NCBI GenBank assembly: GCA_015680685.1
Contig: MNCI01003361.1
Coordinates: forward strand, 86,942 to 150,941
DNA length: 64,000 nucleotides
Direction: 5' to 3'
Source of the DNA: Gnetum montanum
Taxonomy: Eukaryota > Streptophyta > Gnetopsida > Gnetales > Gnetaceae
Shown: positions 46,085 to 57,481 of the stretch, piece by piece
Layout: each line of letters opens with the position of its first letter
How positions within the stretch are numbered: the first letter of the stretch is position 1
Translations under genes and position numbers: made by a program
Notes under the pieces: generated by a model
Told to the model about the DNA's origin: nothing
The model's database searches: none
What the model saw: the letters and a program-made list of their open reading frames with translations, nothing else

Positions 46085-46107
46085 CTCTTCCCAATAACAA
46101 CACCAAT
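46085..46107 (-). other. Element 3 primer-binding site and LTR end
   Basis: Read on the minus strand, GACCCCTATCA is followed by TTGGTGTTGTTATTGGGA. This matches the layout in element 2 (CATTCATCA then TTGGTACTATTGTCAGGGA) and in element 1. It marks the 3' edge of a 5' LTR extending to higher coordinates, whose outer border I could not find. Confidence 0.6.
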
Positions 46108-46109
46108 GA

Positions 46110-49100
46110 TAGGGGTCCCACTAGCTATGACCAATAGGATTATATCATGTGAAGCATCGTGCTATCCGATCATAGGCTTAGAAGAAAATGTTGAGTGAAT
46201 TGGCAAGAACACTCATGTATATTGTTGCATTTAATAAATATAAAAGAGATTATAATACATATAATACAATGAAAATTCATGTTTCCATGGTGAGAAATTG
46301 AGAGAATATTTATAATTTTATATTTTATGAATTTTATGGATTTTATAAATATAAGAATAAAATAATAATAAATATGCACATATTACAATCCCTTATAAGA
46401 AAGATGAAAGACCACATATGAAAAGCAATACATGATCCCTAGTCACAACCTTAATAGTCTAACACCATGTTGTATAGTTATGACCTCCTTGAATAAGAAT
46501 GAATCATTGTGGGTTGATGTAATGAAAATAAAATATATATTTTTGGCCTTTTATATTTTAAAGCATTAATGATATAGAACAAAGGAAAAACCATGAGCTT
46601 TACTCACTATGAAAACATTAGACTCTGTACTAACCAAATGATTCTAGGCTATGCAAGTAAGGTAGCACTTTCCTAGAGTCTAGCCACACTTGTAAAAGTA
46701 ACAACTCAAAACACACATAAAAAATTGGAAGAAACTCAACTTCTCTAAGGGAGAAGAAGCTCTTCATATAAACCAGATGCCAAAAGAAAAGATAATCATA
46801 AAATTGGCAAAAGTTAAATGTGAGAGCTCATCTTGAGTGTTTATAATTTTTACAATGTAATCGTGGAGGTTCATCAACACCCAAGTATCAACAAAGGTTC
46901 ATCAATGCATCCCTAGGTGATTCTGGTCACACTGTAGTTGAAGTGAACTAAAATAAGCTAGGAAAGGGATGTGTTAACACCCCTACACCAACATTAGAGA
47001 TGTGTTGGCTCATGGTAATCAATGCATCCTCTTGCCACACTTGAAGCCACCAATTCTAGATGAAAGCTAAAACACTGAGGAACATGTTGAAAGGGTCTTA
47101 GAAGGCTTAAACAAAGTCGAAAACATCCTAAGAAAGTTAGAACATGCCTACAGCTTGGACGTGTGACATAGGAGATAAGGGTACATGCCCATGAGATATA
47201 AACATCAACTGAACAGGCTAGAACTACAAATACAAGGTGCATGAAATGCTTCCTAAATCCAAGACTTATAATGGATTTACAAAATATCACTTGATGACTT
47301 ATCAAATGCCATAACTAATTAGAAAGAAATTAAATAATCAACAAATGCAATACTTCACTAATTGAAGGTTAAAGATAATAAAATAACATCTAGTGGTGAA
47401 TGTTTATGGAATTTACCTAATTTTAGACCTTGTGATTATAAGTATAAGCAAATAATAAATTGGAGTGAATAACCAATTCAACCCACAACTCATCGAACTA
47501 TCATTGCAACAAGAGAAACCCCAGTGCAAATGTAATTCTCCATGATAGCAAAAAAGCTCAGAAGCAATAGGTACAAAGCTCATATTACAAATATGTCCTA
47601 AATCACAAGGCACATCATGCTATATATAAATTTTGAAATTACATAGTACAATAAATACCACCAATAATCTACAATCACAAATCTTATTATTCACAGTTAT
47701 AATCCATAAAAGATAGATAGTCAAACCAATCTTACTTTGACACCATGTTAGGAATTTGAGGTCTCCAAGATGAGGTTAATAAATCCAACTCATAGAATAT
47801 TAATATATAAGATCAACACGTAAACTATGATAATGAGAGTTTATGAACATAACAGTTATAACTAATAAGAAAGAATAGACCACACACTAATACACAAGTA
47901 GTGATATATGTATATAACAATGTGATTATAATGGATTAGGAAATAACATATGAAATTCATGGCATTATGTAACTATATAGTTAGAAGGTGACAGTTATAG
48001 AGTCAAACTATTAGTATAGTAAGATAGAGTATGGAAATAGAGATACTAAGATACGAATCTTGGTATATGCATAGGGGAACTAAGAATAAAGACCACAATG
48101 AATAACCATAAGCATTAGAGTTGATGATTATGGTTTATATACCATACTATGGAGTGTGTATGTTGTGTTGTATCATAAAAACATCATAGTAACTTCTTTA
48201 AGGTTCAACCAAATAAGCGATATGTCTTTCATCAATAGTCATGCCTCTTCTTAACTAATCACTCAACAACTAATTAATCTCTTTATGTAAATCTTTATGA
48301 TTGCACATATGGGTAGGTATAACCTTTCAATTTTCAAGATATGAAAATGATTTACTCTATTTAATCATCAATGTAACAAGTCATCTTTTTGAATTATTTT
48401 CACTATTAATACTTGTGGTAGATGCATATTCTATAATAAATTTTGTTATACCATATGTCTTAAAAATTTAAGATTACTTAATATTGAAAGATTTATATTT
48501 TAAACGAAGTAGTTTGATGACTAGATTCCTACGGTTTTTGGGTTGTGAAGCATGAGGTCTAACTAGATCTCATACTACCTTAGAACTACATGGGAATATG
48601 ATTTTATGTGTATAGATGGAACTGTAGGTAACTAGCACTAATGAGGTTCTAGTATGGTTTTCATCTAGCTTCCTTATTCCATCTCTTAGTGGAACCAAGG
48701 GAGTGGAAACTTGCTTTAGTAATTTGTGATGATCCCCATCCTAGAGTAATAATGAGGTAGCATGACACATGCTATCTTGGATGATGCTTTTTAATTTATG
48801 AATCCCTTCCTAAAGCCATTAGTATGTATGAGGTAATTGATATGTGCCTTTTATAATGGCTTATAATGAATTCAACCATGTGCCCATGTTTATGAAGATA
48901 TGTATGCTTGAATGATTCGTACATGGTTGATGCATGTTTAACTCGATTATATTTGTGAAAATTGAGATGCTTATTATGACACTTTGCATGGTGACCTCTT
49001 AGGCTCCTACTAAAGACTTGTACTATATGCAAGCTATTAGTGGGAGCTAACACATAATCTATCTTGAGTTTGCCATTCCAAAAGATCATTTTGAGGATTC

Positions 49101-50380
49101 TTGGTGTTGTCTTTAACATTGCACACAAGTGGGACCTCATACTATACATTCATCTTAGTTTAAAAGATGCATTAAAGTGAAATTAAATGCATTATTTTTA
49201 TTGTAGTTAAATCCTCCTCATTGCCACCTCTTTGTCACATGTTCTATCACCAGCAAATCAAACATTTATTGCAAATTCTAAATACTATCTAATATTTGCA
49301 TGGTAATTGCTATATGTGATAGGATCCAAGGAGCTAATGGAACTTAAGTCCCAGTTCTTGTGTAGAATTTGGAAATGAATTTGTAGTGATTCAAGCTCCA
49401 ACAACAGTGGCTTGAATTGTAGAACATTATCAAGAGATTTTGTTAATATGTAAAGGAGTTACAAAGAGAGAGAATGGTTGTGGAAAGCATGAAGAAAGAT
49501 AAGAAAATTTAGATAATAAGGAAAATATAGAGGATCTCTACTCCACCATACTTGGAAAAAGAAATTATGCATGATGAACATGTATGAGGGCATGTGGGCA
49601 CTTCTTCTTCTTCTTGTAAAAGGAAAAGAGAAAATAGGAGAAGGAGAAAATCCTCTAAAAAGCCTTCTCAAGTTTAAGAGCCATCATCAGTAATTAAGAA
49701 GAAAAAGACTTCTTCTTTTTCTTTTTTCTTTTCTTTCCTTGTTTCATCCTCACCATCTTCCCTATCCTATACCATTTCTAACATTTTTACATCTTAATTC
49801 CAAGATGCAACTTCTTATATCGGTTTGTTATTGCTATTTGCAAGTTGCTACTTCATGTTATTTCTTGCAACTTGTTGCTAAATGCCTATTGTTGGCTTGC
49901 TGTTATTAGTTGTTGTTGGATTTTGTTGTTAGCGGTCCTACTATTTACTACTGTTATCATCACCATGGCTACCTACAACTATTATTGATTCTACTAAGTT
50001 CTTTCTTATTTTTTAATTATTTATGTAATATTATGATTTTCTTTTCAAGTTATTTCATCTCCAAATATTTTTTTCCTGTAAGTACTTTAATATTTTCAAA
50101 TTTAATGTTCTTTAAATTATTGATCACTTTTCTCTTTCATTGAGACTTAATCTTGGGCTAGACATGGCCATAAGCAAGGTTCCCTAGGCCATAACCTTGC
50201 AAAATCATGCATTTCTAGGCATTGTGTATTAGTTTATCTTGTGGCCTAAATTTCTGCATTAGCACACTGCATTAGGACCACCATTATGGTTTTCTTAAAC
50301 CAATTTGTATTCCTCTCTTCTTTTGTCTTTAGTTTTAATTTTCTTTTTATTAAAAAATTTCCTTTATTATTAACTTAGAT
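46110..50380. other. Long stretch without recognised genes
   Basis: It should begin with the 5' LTR of element 3 (minus). Two minus-strand sites, CATGGTGTTAGA near 46470 and TAACATGGTGTCAAAG near 47752, resemble primer-binding sites for initiator tRNA-Met after an LTR end ...ACA, so further decayed LTR elements are likely. The minus frame at 49149-48796 has no known motif. At 50174-50200 there is an 8-base inverted repeat (GCAAGGTT/AACCTTGC). The last kilobase, T/C-rich, is probably the LTR and leader of the Tat element whose gag starts at 50382. Confidence 0.4.
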
Positions 50381-50381
50381 T

Positions 50382-50747
50382 ATGGTTGGAGCTAGTAAAA
50401 TTCTTAGGCCTCAAACTAGAAAAACAAGAAGTCAAAACTTCCTAGCTAGTCATTTTCCAAGTCATATTCCTACTAGTCCTAGATTAAGGTCCTCACATTC
50501 TTCAAACATGGTAAATCCTTCTTCCATAACTGCTACCTATATCCTTCAGACAATGTAAACCTTCACCTTACCTAAAGATAAGAGTCAACCTCCAATGAAC
50601 CAAGTCTTGACCACTCTACAAAAACTTTCAAATGAAGTGATTGAACTAAAACATAATAATATTGAGATAGAAAATCAACATAATGAGGTAAATAGAAACC
50701 TAGAAGAAGTAGCTCTTAGTAAATATTGTAAGTTACATAATACTAGA
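50382..50747 (+). pseudogene. Tat-like gag, first part
   Basis: The frame opens MVGASKILRPQTRKTRSQNF and is basic at its start. It then has VLTTLQKLSNEVIELKHNN, a likely coil. It stops where the LTR of element 2 begins and continues at 58356 with further gag-like text (QALYQDITQELQNNQKEKAL). A stop near 50559 is in frame. Confidence 0.6.
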
Positions 50748-51587
50748 TGATGAATCGTGATTCATCTAGCCACGATATCGGATCCACGATATCGGGTACG
50801 TGATATCACAACCCAAGTAACGATATCAGATACGCGATATTGTGACTCCTATGCAGGCCTATAAATACTCATGTAGGCACACGAGAGGAGTCAAGTTTTT
50901 AGATAGAAGTTAGTTAGTCTTAGTTAGTTCTTAGTTTTCATTTCTAATTCTTCTCAACCCTTTCCCCCAGTGCATGCCTATAGTGTGATGATTGTAATTG
51001 TATGACATCCATTATTCGAGCGTGATGTACTTGGACACGCGCATGACTAAAAATAAACATCGAGATTACTTCATCATTGTAGCATTCACTTAGTTTAATT
51101 ACTTACTTATTATTGTTATTAAACACAGAATGGGTATGACTTAATCACGAGCATCTACGTGTGACTACTTTATATCCCAGTAGTGTACTTAGGCCATGCG
51201 CTTGGTAATCCTAGTGGTAGTCGTGCATGAGGACTAAGATGTGTACAGATGATTAAGGAACAGATGCTCATTACACTTAGGCTAACTTAGATTCTCTCTC
51301 CTTATCTCCTATTAGCTTAGACCCTCTCTCCCTTTCCTCTTAACCTAATTAAAGTTTTTTCCATTGCCTCCAGGAGTAGCATTAGTTTAGGAAAATATCA
51401 TACACCTCACTCTAGACTAAACCATATGTGACAAAGCATATACTAGTTCAAGTGAGAAGATAGCAAACTACAATCAATGAGTAACTATCTAGATACCACA
51501 ACTAGCCCGTTTGCGGAGTTTGACCGAATTGTGCGTGAAACACTCGTATTCATATGGTTGAGTGTAGGGGTACCTTGCCATTCATCA
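50748..51587 (+). repeat. Element 2 5' LTR
   Basis: The LTR is 840 bp. It starts TGATGAATCGTGATTCATC, itself an inverted repeat. It contains a GATATC cluster and a TATA box (TATAAATA, 50870-50877), and ends TTGAGTGTAGGGGTACC followed by TTGCCATTCATCA. The last 40 bases closely match the end of the element 1 LTR. Confidence 0.95.
50772..50877 (+). promoter_or_regulatory. GATATC cluster and TATA box, element 2 5' LTR
   Basis: Five units are present: CGATATCGG, CGATATCGG, TGATATCAC, CGATATCAG and CGATATTGT, with the TATA box about 26 bases after the last. The layout matches element 1. Confidence 0.75.
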
Positions 51588-51588
51588 T

Positions 51589-51606
51589 TGGTACTATTGT
51601 CAGGGA
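51589..51606 (+). other. Element 2 primer-binding site
   Basis: TGGTACTATTGTCAGGGA lies two bases after the LTR. It is a mutated form of the tRNA-Asp site seen in element 1, with CG-containing positions changed to TA, as expected after cytosine methylation. Confidence 0.75.
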
Positions 51607-51738
51607 CAGTGCTAGTTATATAGACTAGTTGCATCATACAAGATCGTTGTAACAAAGTATTAACAATATATCTTTCAGGAAAACAATATGATAAATAATA
51701 ATAATAATTGCAATTAAATCACACACAAATTTACAACC

Positions 51739-53180
51739 ATGTCTCTCTCACAAGACTATGATAACGCAACAACTAGTGAGGTAATTCATTGGAGAACCAA
51801 CGAATTCTACAATGATGAAGATGAAGTTTGGAGTACTCAATCTGATGTAGGGGTTTCATATGAACATAAACAAAAACAACATCGTCACAATTCACGAATG
51901 CATAACATAGCTAGTGATGATGAACCCCTACTGGCCACTACAAGCTTAAGACATATACAAGAGGCTGTTCAAATATCCCACAGCCATTGTAAAGAAAGTT
52001 GTCTACCCTGGCTTGACCTAAACAACTTTCCTAAGTTTTTAGGAGGCTATGATTTAGATCCACAACATCATCTACAAGCCCTTCATGATGCCTGTGTATG
52101 GAATAGCATTGATAATGGATGGCAAAAACTTAAGCTCTTTCCTTTGACACTCATTGGCCACGCAAAAGTATGGTACAGGTCTTTAAAACCAAAATCAATT
52201 CGACATTGGCCAACAATGGTAGAACTCTTCAACGAAAGATATCAAACCTACGCAAGAGTGTCAGCCTTGAGAAAACAAATCCAAGAGTGGAAACAAGCAC
52301 AACATGAACCCTTGAACATGGCCTTAAATAGATATTATGCATTGTTAAACAACTGCTAATGTACTATATCATAGATAGGCTCCATAATGAAACAAGGGAA
52401 ACCCTAGGGATGTATGGATGTAGGCCCGAGGTCAACTATATGAACTATGAACCCATCAAGTTCAAGAGTTTATTAAGCAAATAGCAAAAGAAGAAGGAAA
52501 AATGGTTAAATGGGAGAATGTTGAAAAATCTCAATAGGCCCAAAACCTTAAATCAACAAGGGCCCATGATAATGAAGAGGAGAAATCAACTCACCTCAAG
52601 GAGGTGGAACCATCTTTGCCAACACTACAATCATTCGATGAAATTGAGGCAAAGATCAATAAGATGATGGAATGGATGCATAAAAAATACGGAGAATATG
52701 CCAACATTATTGGAGGTAGAGTCATGACAAACCAAGAAACAGGACAAAACATCCTTAGACAATCAAAAAGAAGGGTAGAAGCGAATAAAAGCTCAACTGA
52801 CAATCATATGTATCAATGCAACATTTGCTTGTATGATCACCCCAAGGGCCAATGCCCAATCTTGTCGTATTTACAGGAGCATTGGAAAAGGGTGTTAAAC
52901 CCAAAGTTCATACAGAGATATTGTGTTTGATCACAGTGGCAACAATCCCAATCATGAAGGAGGCCACTCCCAAACTGGTTGTACCCTTCATACCATCTGA
53001 ACCTAAGTGCTTATCAAGTTCAACATCCTCACCAACAGGACCACCACCTTGGGTACCTTGCACTCAATTTCAACATTCTCATCCTTCACCTCCTTCCACA
53101 TCGCCACCAATTGTGCCTAAAGAGTTTGCACCACTGCATCAACAAAATCACTCCTCCCTTGAACGGAATTCCAAGTGATC
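51739..53180 (+). pseudogene. Element 2 gag
   Basis: Gag from ATG 51739 is open for 206 codons to TAA at 52357. It has an acidic N-terminus and the core NNFPKFLGGYDLDPQHHLQA, GHAKVWYRSLKPKSIRHW and WKQAQHEPLNMALNRYYALL, parallel to element 1. After a frameshift the tail runs at 52560-52930. The tail includes a Cys-His motif CNICLYDHPKGQC (52817-52855) spaced C-x2-C-x3-H-x4-C, one residue shorter than a normal knuckle. A Pro/Ser/Gln-rich part follows to about 53180. The protease motif found in element 1 was not seen. Confidence 0.88.
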
Positions 53181-53520
53181 GTACACCTTGCTGTCACGGT
53201 GCCCTTATGGTTATCCATCATGGAAAGAAGCAATGTAATGTCATTGATCGAAGGAATGGATCTGATCTTGATTTTGGAGTGACGGGCTAATAACACACTA
53301 ATCATGCCTTACACGCAAGATTCATTGTGCCCTAGATCAATTACCTCATGTCCCGATTTCTACAATCTCTTCAACGATTCGCCTCATCCCGTTGTTCATG
53401 TAATTGTAACTTGTGTGTTGGATAGCATGAAACTCATATCTCATCGCAGTGGTATTTACATGTGTGTCTTTTGTGGAATTAGTGTGGATTACATTTCACT
53501 CTTTTTGTGCCTACAGACAT

Positions 53521-53532
53521 TTTAAGGTAAGG
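53521..53532 (+). promoter_or_regulatory. Candidate 5' splice site in element 2
   Basis: TTTAAG followed by GTAAGG is close to the plant donor consensus. Joined to the acceptor ending at 54489 it would remove 963 nt that include the conserved block, the promoter-like cluster and the internal polypurine-like tract. The pairing is inference. Confidence 0.4.
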
Positions 53533-53556
53533 TTACACAACGGCATTATAGGTTGG

Positions 53557-53578
53557 AACCTGCTTTGGGGAGGACCCA
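53557..53578 (+). promoter_or_regulatory. Conserved G-rich block, element 2 copy
   Basis: It contains CTGCTTTGGGGAGGACCC, identical to 33057-33078 in element 1, with GGCATTA also shared shortly upstream. It lies 30 bases after the candidate donor. Confidence 0.7.
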
Positions 53579-53896
53579 CTTGCGTGACTTTTGTAATTTG
53601 TACTTGTTGCACACTCTCACATCATTTTATACCCTCCAAGTATTGCATCACCAATGAAATTCTTTCCCTCATCATCATCCTTCAAGTTCAAACGTTCCTA
53701 TGTACTACTAACACATGCCCTTTTTCCTCATACTCTTCATGACCTTCATTGCCAAATTTTACGTCATGATACTTTTTCGATGTTGTCAAGCCTGATGAAC
53801 ATTACCCTCGAGCCTTCACATTGATCTAAAGTCCTTAGTTTACATTGCAGAATTTCTAAAATTTATCACTTATTCCAAATACCCTGTTTTCATTAG

Positions 53897-53988
53897 GCTG
53901 CGATATTAGATCCTCGATATCGCGCCCGACGTGATATCAGGGCCGCGCTATCGCGTACACGATATTGTGTTCTTTTAACCTATATATA
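53897..53988 (+). promoter_or_regulatory. Internal GATATC cluster with TATA box
   Basis: In the noncoding middle of element 2 the units CGATATTAG, CGATATCGC, TGATATCAG and CGATATTGT, with a CGCTATCGC between the last two, are followed by TATATATA (53981-53988). The order, density and about 15-base gap to TATA copy the LTR U3 design, but the following sequence does not match the LTR. It may be an internal promoter for ORF2, or a relic of another LTR. Confidence 0.6.
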
Positions 53989-54162
53989 TGGGCCCCCCTC
54001 ATGAATGTCAACATCATTTGCAACTATTCATGTAGGGGAGTTCTTTCAAATTTTCTTCTACGACTTGCAACTTGCACACCTCTTGATCTACCAACCATAA
54101 CTCGCTCACTAGCGCTCCGATTTGCATTCTATTCAAACCTATCTGAACCTGGAGTGTTCAAC

Positions 54163-54184
54163 TTAGTCATGGGGGAGGGGTACA
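54163..54184 (+). promoter_or_regulatory. Internal polypurine-tract-like copy, element 2
   Basis: TTAGTCATGGGGGAGGGG followed by TACA matches the internal copy in element 1 (33254-33270) and that element's true polypurine tract, with five extra purines. Confidence 0.55.
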
Positions 54185-54459
54185 CTTTGAATTGCGTATA
54201 AATATTTCAAAATTTGTCATCGCCCAAAGAACATTATCAAGGGTAATTAGTTATAAAAATAATAAACATGTGCCAAAAACAATTTCATCTCGTAATCTAT
54301 ACTGAGAAGTTAAACTTTGAAACCACCTAAGTAAAGTAGGCCAAATATTAAAACCTTTTGGGGACATTTCCATAAAATTTCTACCTTTAAATCACATAGA
54401 ATAAGAAAAAAATTCATTAAGGCAAGAAGTAAGGTATAACTTAACTTTTGCAAACAACC

Positions 54460-54489
54460 TTACTAATGATTGGCCCTGTGTGATTGCAG
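54460..54489 (+). promoter_or_regulatory. Branch point and 3' splice site before element 2 ORF2
   Basis: TTACTAAT (54460-54467) is an almost ideal branch-point sequence. Its branch A is 23 bases from the end of TGTGTGATTGCAG (54489), which touches the ORF2 ATG at 54490. Element 1 has the same layout at 33419-33450. Confidence 0.65.
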
Positions 54490-57285
54490 ATGGTCCCAAA
54501 GCATGGACAACAAGAAGGTCCTTCTCAAGGTGTGTTTAAGCAACCTAGGAGAGGTAGAGGATAGGTGTCTACTGAACAACGTGTAGAGCAAGAGGTGCAA
54601 TCATTCAGTATCCATCAAGAGACTCCTACTATTGTACAATCAGAACAGGCAGAATGTGGAGCTGCTATAGTGCCTGAACAGGGACAACATCTCATGTTGT
54701 CCCCAGAGTATGTTCAAGCCATCCGTGAAAGGTCCACATTAGCTGCAGTGATCGTGGAATTGAACTTCGAACCCTTCATGGAATTTGCTCTTGAGGTCGT
54801 TAAGGACTAACTCAAAGGATCCCCATTATGGTCTATCCTCTTCGAAAGCGGTGCTTGGTACTTAGGAGAAACGTACCAATTTTGCCACAATAAAGAAGAA
54901 GGCACCACAGTTGACATTAGTGGTGTGTCTATTGAATTTTCAACCAAAGCCATTTTGGAAGTGTTAAACCTTCCGAATACAGGGCCGAAAGTTGCTCACC
55001 TATCCTCTCGCTCCAACGTAGATGCGCGAAAGGTATGGTTGAAGAGGGTGTATGGTAAAGAAAATAAAACATATGGAGAGCTAATGTTGGAAGAAAGGAT
55101 ATGCTTTAAAATTGAAACTTATCACATCTTCCCCGGAAGAGGATTGAACAAAATTTCAACATATGCAGCAAGAGGAAGTGCGATATTAATGGGAAAGGTT
55201 AACGTTAACCTACCTCATCTATATCTCATGGAGATCTTAAGGCGGTTCGAAAAATGCAAGATAGAAAAGTTTACGTTGCCCTTCCCTTGTCTCATTAGGA
55301 AGCTGTGCAAGCATGCTAGTATACTAGGGTACACCAATGATGTCCTTAGAAGAGCCCAAAATGCTTCGTTCGCTAAACTGCTGAAGTCACCAACTCCAAG
55401 AAAAAGTGTTGGTGAGATGCTGAAGCTAGAGCCAAAGTAAGAACAAATGGTGGGGCCCACTACAACTCAAACTCCAAGGCCTAGCCAACTTCCAAGTATG
55501 AGGCCCAATCAACAAGAAGAAGTAGGGCCCAGCACGAGTCAGCGAGACCAACCACCGCCACCACCATAAGATTATCGATCATCGATGAGCTATCTCAAGG
55601 CCATCACTGAGATAGTCAGTTGGGGAAGTTGTGATGATGCTAGTCTCTTCTGCATCATCGACGATATTGTATGACCCACTATCTCTATAAATCATGCATA
55701 GGGTAAGGTGTCGATTCAGATAGGAGGGGAGACTCAATGATCACAACAAGTCTCAGGGAACATTGCATCCTTTCGGGTGCAATTGGAGACTAGTGAAGGG
55801 GCCACAGTGATGGTCATGCAGCACTAGGATGCAGGGGGAGCCGCAGAGATGGTCGTAGACCACATCAAAGAATCCTTCAGCATCCCTGTTGTGCCATCGA
55901 CAGACTTCACAGGAGCACGTGATGCTCAAACATTGGTCGGTCCCCCGATAACTCCTGCGGAGCATTAGGATGTGCTTGATCGATTGCTGCAAATAGGACA
56001 AGTAATAACATCCTTGTTCGACATCCCACAAGATGTCACGACAGCACAATCAAATCTCATTTCTACCAAAGAAAAGTTGGTCATGCTAGAGATCAGGGCC
56101 GAGCATGTAGAAGCGAAGTTAGCAAGACTCCAAGAAGGGCTCATAACCCTACAAGCTGCACGGCGAGACCCCTCTCAATTCGTTCCCGCAAACCAGCTGA
56201 ACACCTTCAGAACCAACCAACTCAATAAACTATTGGTGGATAATAAAAGAGTGGCAGAGGAGAAAGAGAAGGCTGACTGGGATGCCTCCAACGCATAAGC
56301 ACAAACCTACGCGCACACCAAGGCACTCAGAGCCTTACAAGAAGAGAATAAATAGCTCGCTCTGATAATATTCGGTTGACTTCTATGGAGAAACAAAAGA
56401 ATGTTCTTCAAAAAAAAACTTTCAACAATTATGAGAACAATTGATTAGGGTCAACCAAGACATAAATTGTTTGGCCATAGAGAATCGAACCCTCTCAATG
56501 GAGGAGATACAAGCAATCCGTCAAAAGATGACCATCGAAACAAGCGCGTGGCAAAATGAGGCCAAGTAGCATGAGAAGTTAAAGGAGCATTTCCGAGAAC
56601 AAGTGGGAATGTACAAGCAATTCATCGAGAAGGAGATCCATATGGCCAAGGCCCACATCAACACTTTCAGTGCTTAACACACTGATTGGCGGGCCATATT
56701 GGACACATATGCATTTGCCCACCAAGCAGAACTTAAAAGCCGAGACCTGTAGATTCATGATCTCATAGAGTATATGGAATTGACAAATCTGCGGTATGCC
56801 AATCTAGCTATGTTAATAGCAGGACACCCAAGGACAAAGCTCGAGAGGCAGGTAGCTACCACCTATGCTAAATATGAAGCAAAATTTGCAAAGCACAAGA
56901 AAACGTTGTAGAGACTAGAAATTGCAAATTCTGAACTAGAGGTGGTTAAAGCAAGCTACCAAGAACAAAAAGATGTCGCAACGGACTTGGCTCGCAGCTT
57001 ACAGATTTTCAAGAGTACTGGGACAAAGCTAGAGCCTACGAGGAGGAACAACGATTGTTTGTGGCCTGGTACGTCAAAGAAAACATAACGTTTCTGCAAC
57101 TACCATGCCCATGGCAGGTGCCGACTTCATCAAACATCAGAACATCAGCATGGACGGCATAGGATCCTCGAACAGAAGAGGAAAAGCTCTAGGCACTACT
57201 TCAACGTCATCAAATTCCAACACCTATAACACAAGATAAGGGGAAGCAACCCATGGAGGAGCCACCGCCACTTCAAACCACATGA
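54490..57285 (+). pseudogene. Element 2 ORF2: globular domain plus long coiled coil
   Basis: From ATG 54490 (MVPKHGQQEGPSQG) one frame runs about 1.9 kb with eleven stops (54562, 54808, 55438, 55567, 55672, 55699, 55738, 55825, 55966, 56296, 56353) and no frameshift. A few frameshifts follow to the end near 57285. The globular part (54690-55440) includes IEFSTKAILEVLNLPNTGP and HLYLMEILRRFEKCKIEKF, resembling the 'putative plant transposon protein' fold (Transposase_32-like). Then come a Pro-rich linker and a long coiled coil (55970-57000), with LISTKEKLVMLEIRAEHVEA and MEEIQAIRQKMTIETSAW. The basic end reads DKGKQPMEEPPPLQ. Total length is about 930 codons. The function is unknown; a structural or packaging role fits better than an enzyme, since no catalytic motif is seen. 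Confidence 0.75.
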
Positions 57286-57469
57286 GTCAAATACAATTTA
57301 CAATTTTACAATTGTGCAATTTTGTGTTGTATCCCAATTTTGTTCTATTGAGTTCTCCACTACGCCATGAATAAATTTCCCATCAATCAATAATCCCATA
57401 ACTATCCACTGTGTAATCAATGGGGCTTGTTCTTGTTCTCATTTTGACTTGAGGACAAGTTTTCATTCA

Positions 57470-57481
57470 TTCGTGGGGGTA
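57470..57481 (+). other. Element 2 polypurine tract
   Basis: TCGTGGGGGTA ends directly at the 3' LTR start TGATGAATC (57482). The upstream GAGGACAAGTTTTCATT is shared with element 1. Confidence 0.85.

Noticed and set aside
48796-49149. 117-residue minus-strand frame
   Set aside because: It is open but has no recognisable motif, and its His/Tyr/Ser-rich composition is typical of noncoding AT-rich DNA.
53117-53305. Minus-strand frame in element 2
   Set aside because: It lies opposite the gag tail and carries no domain.
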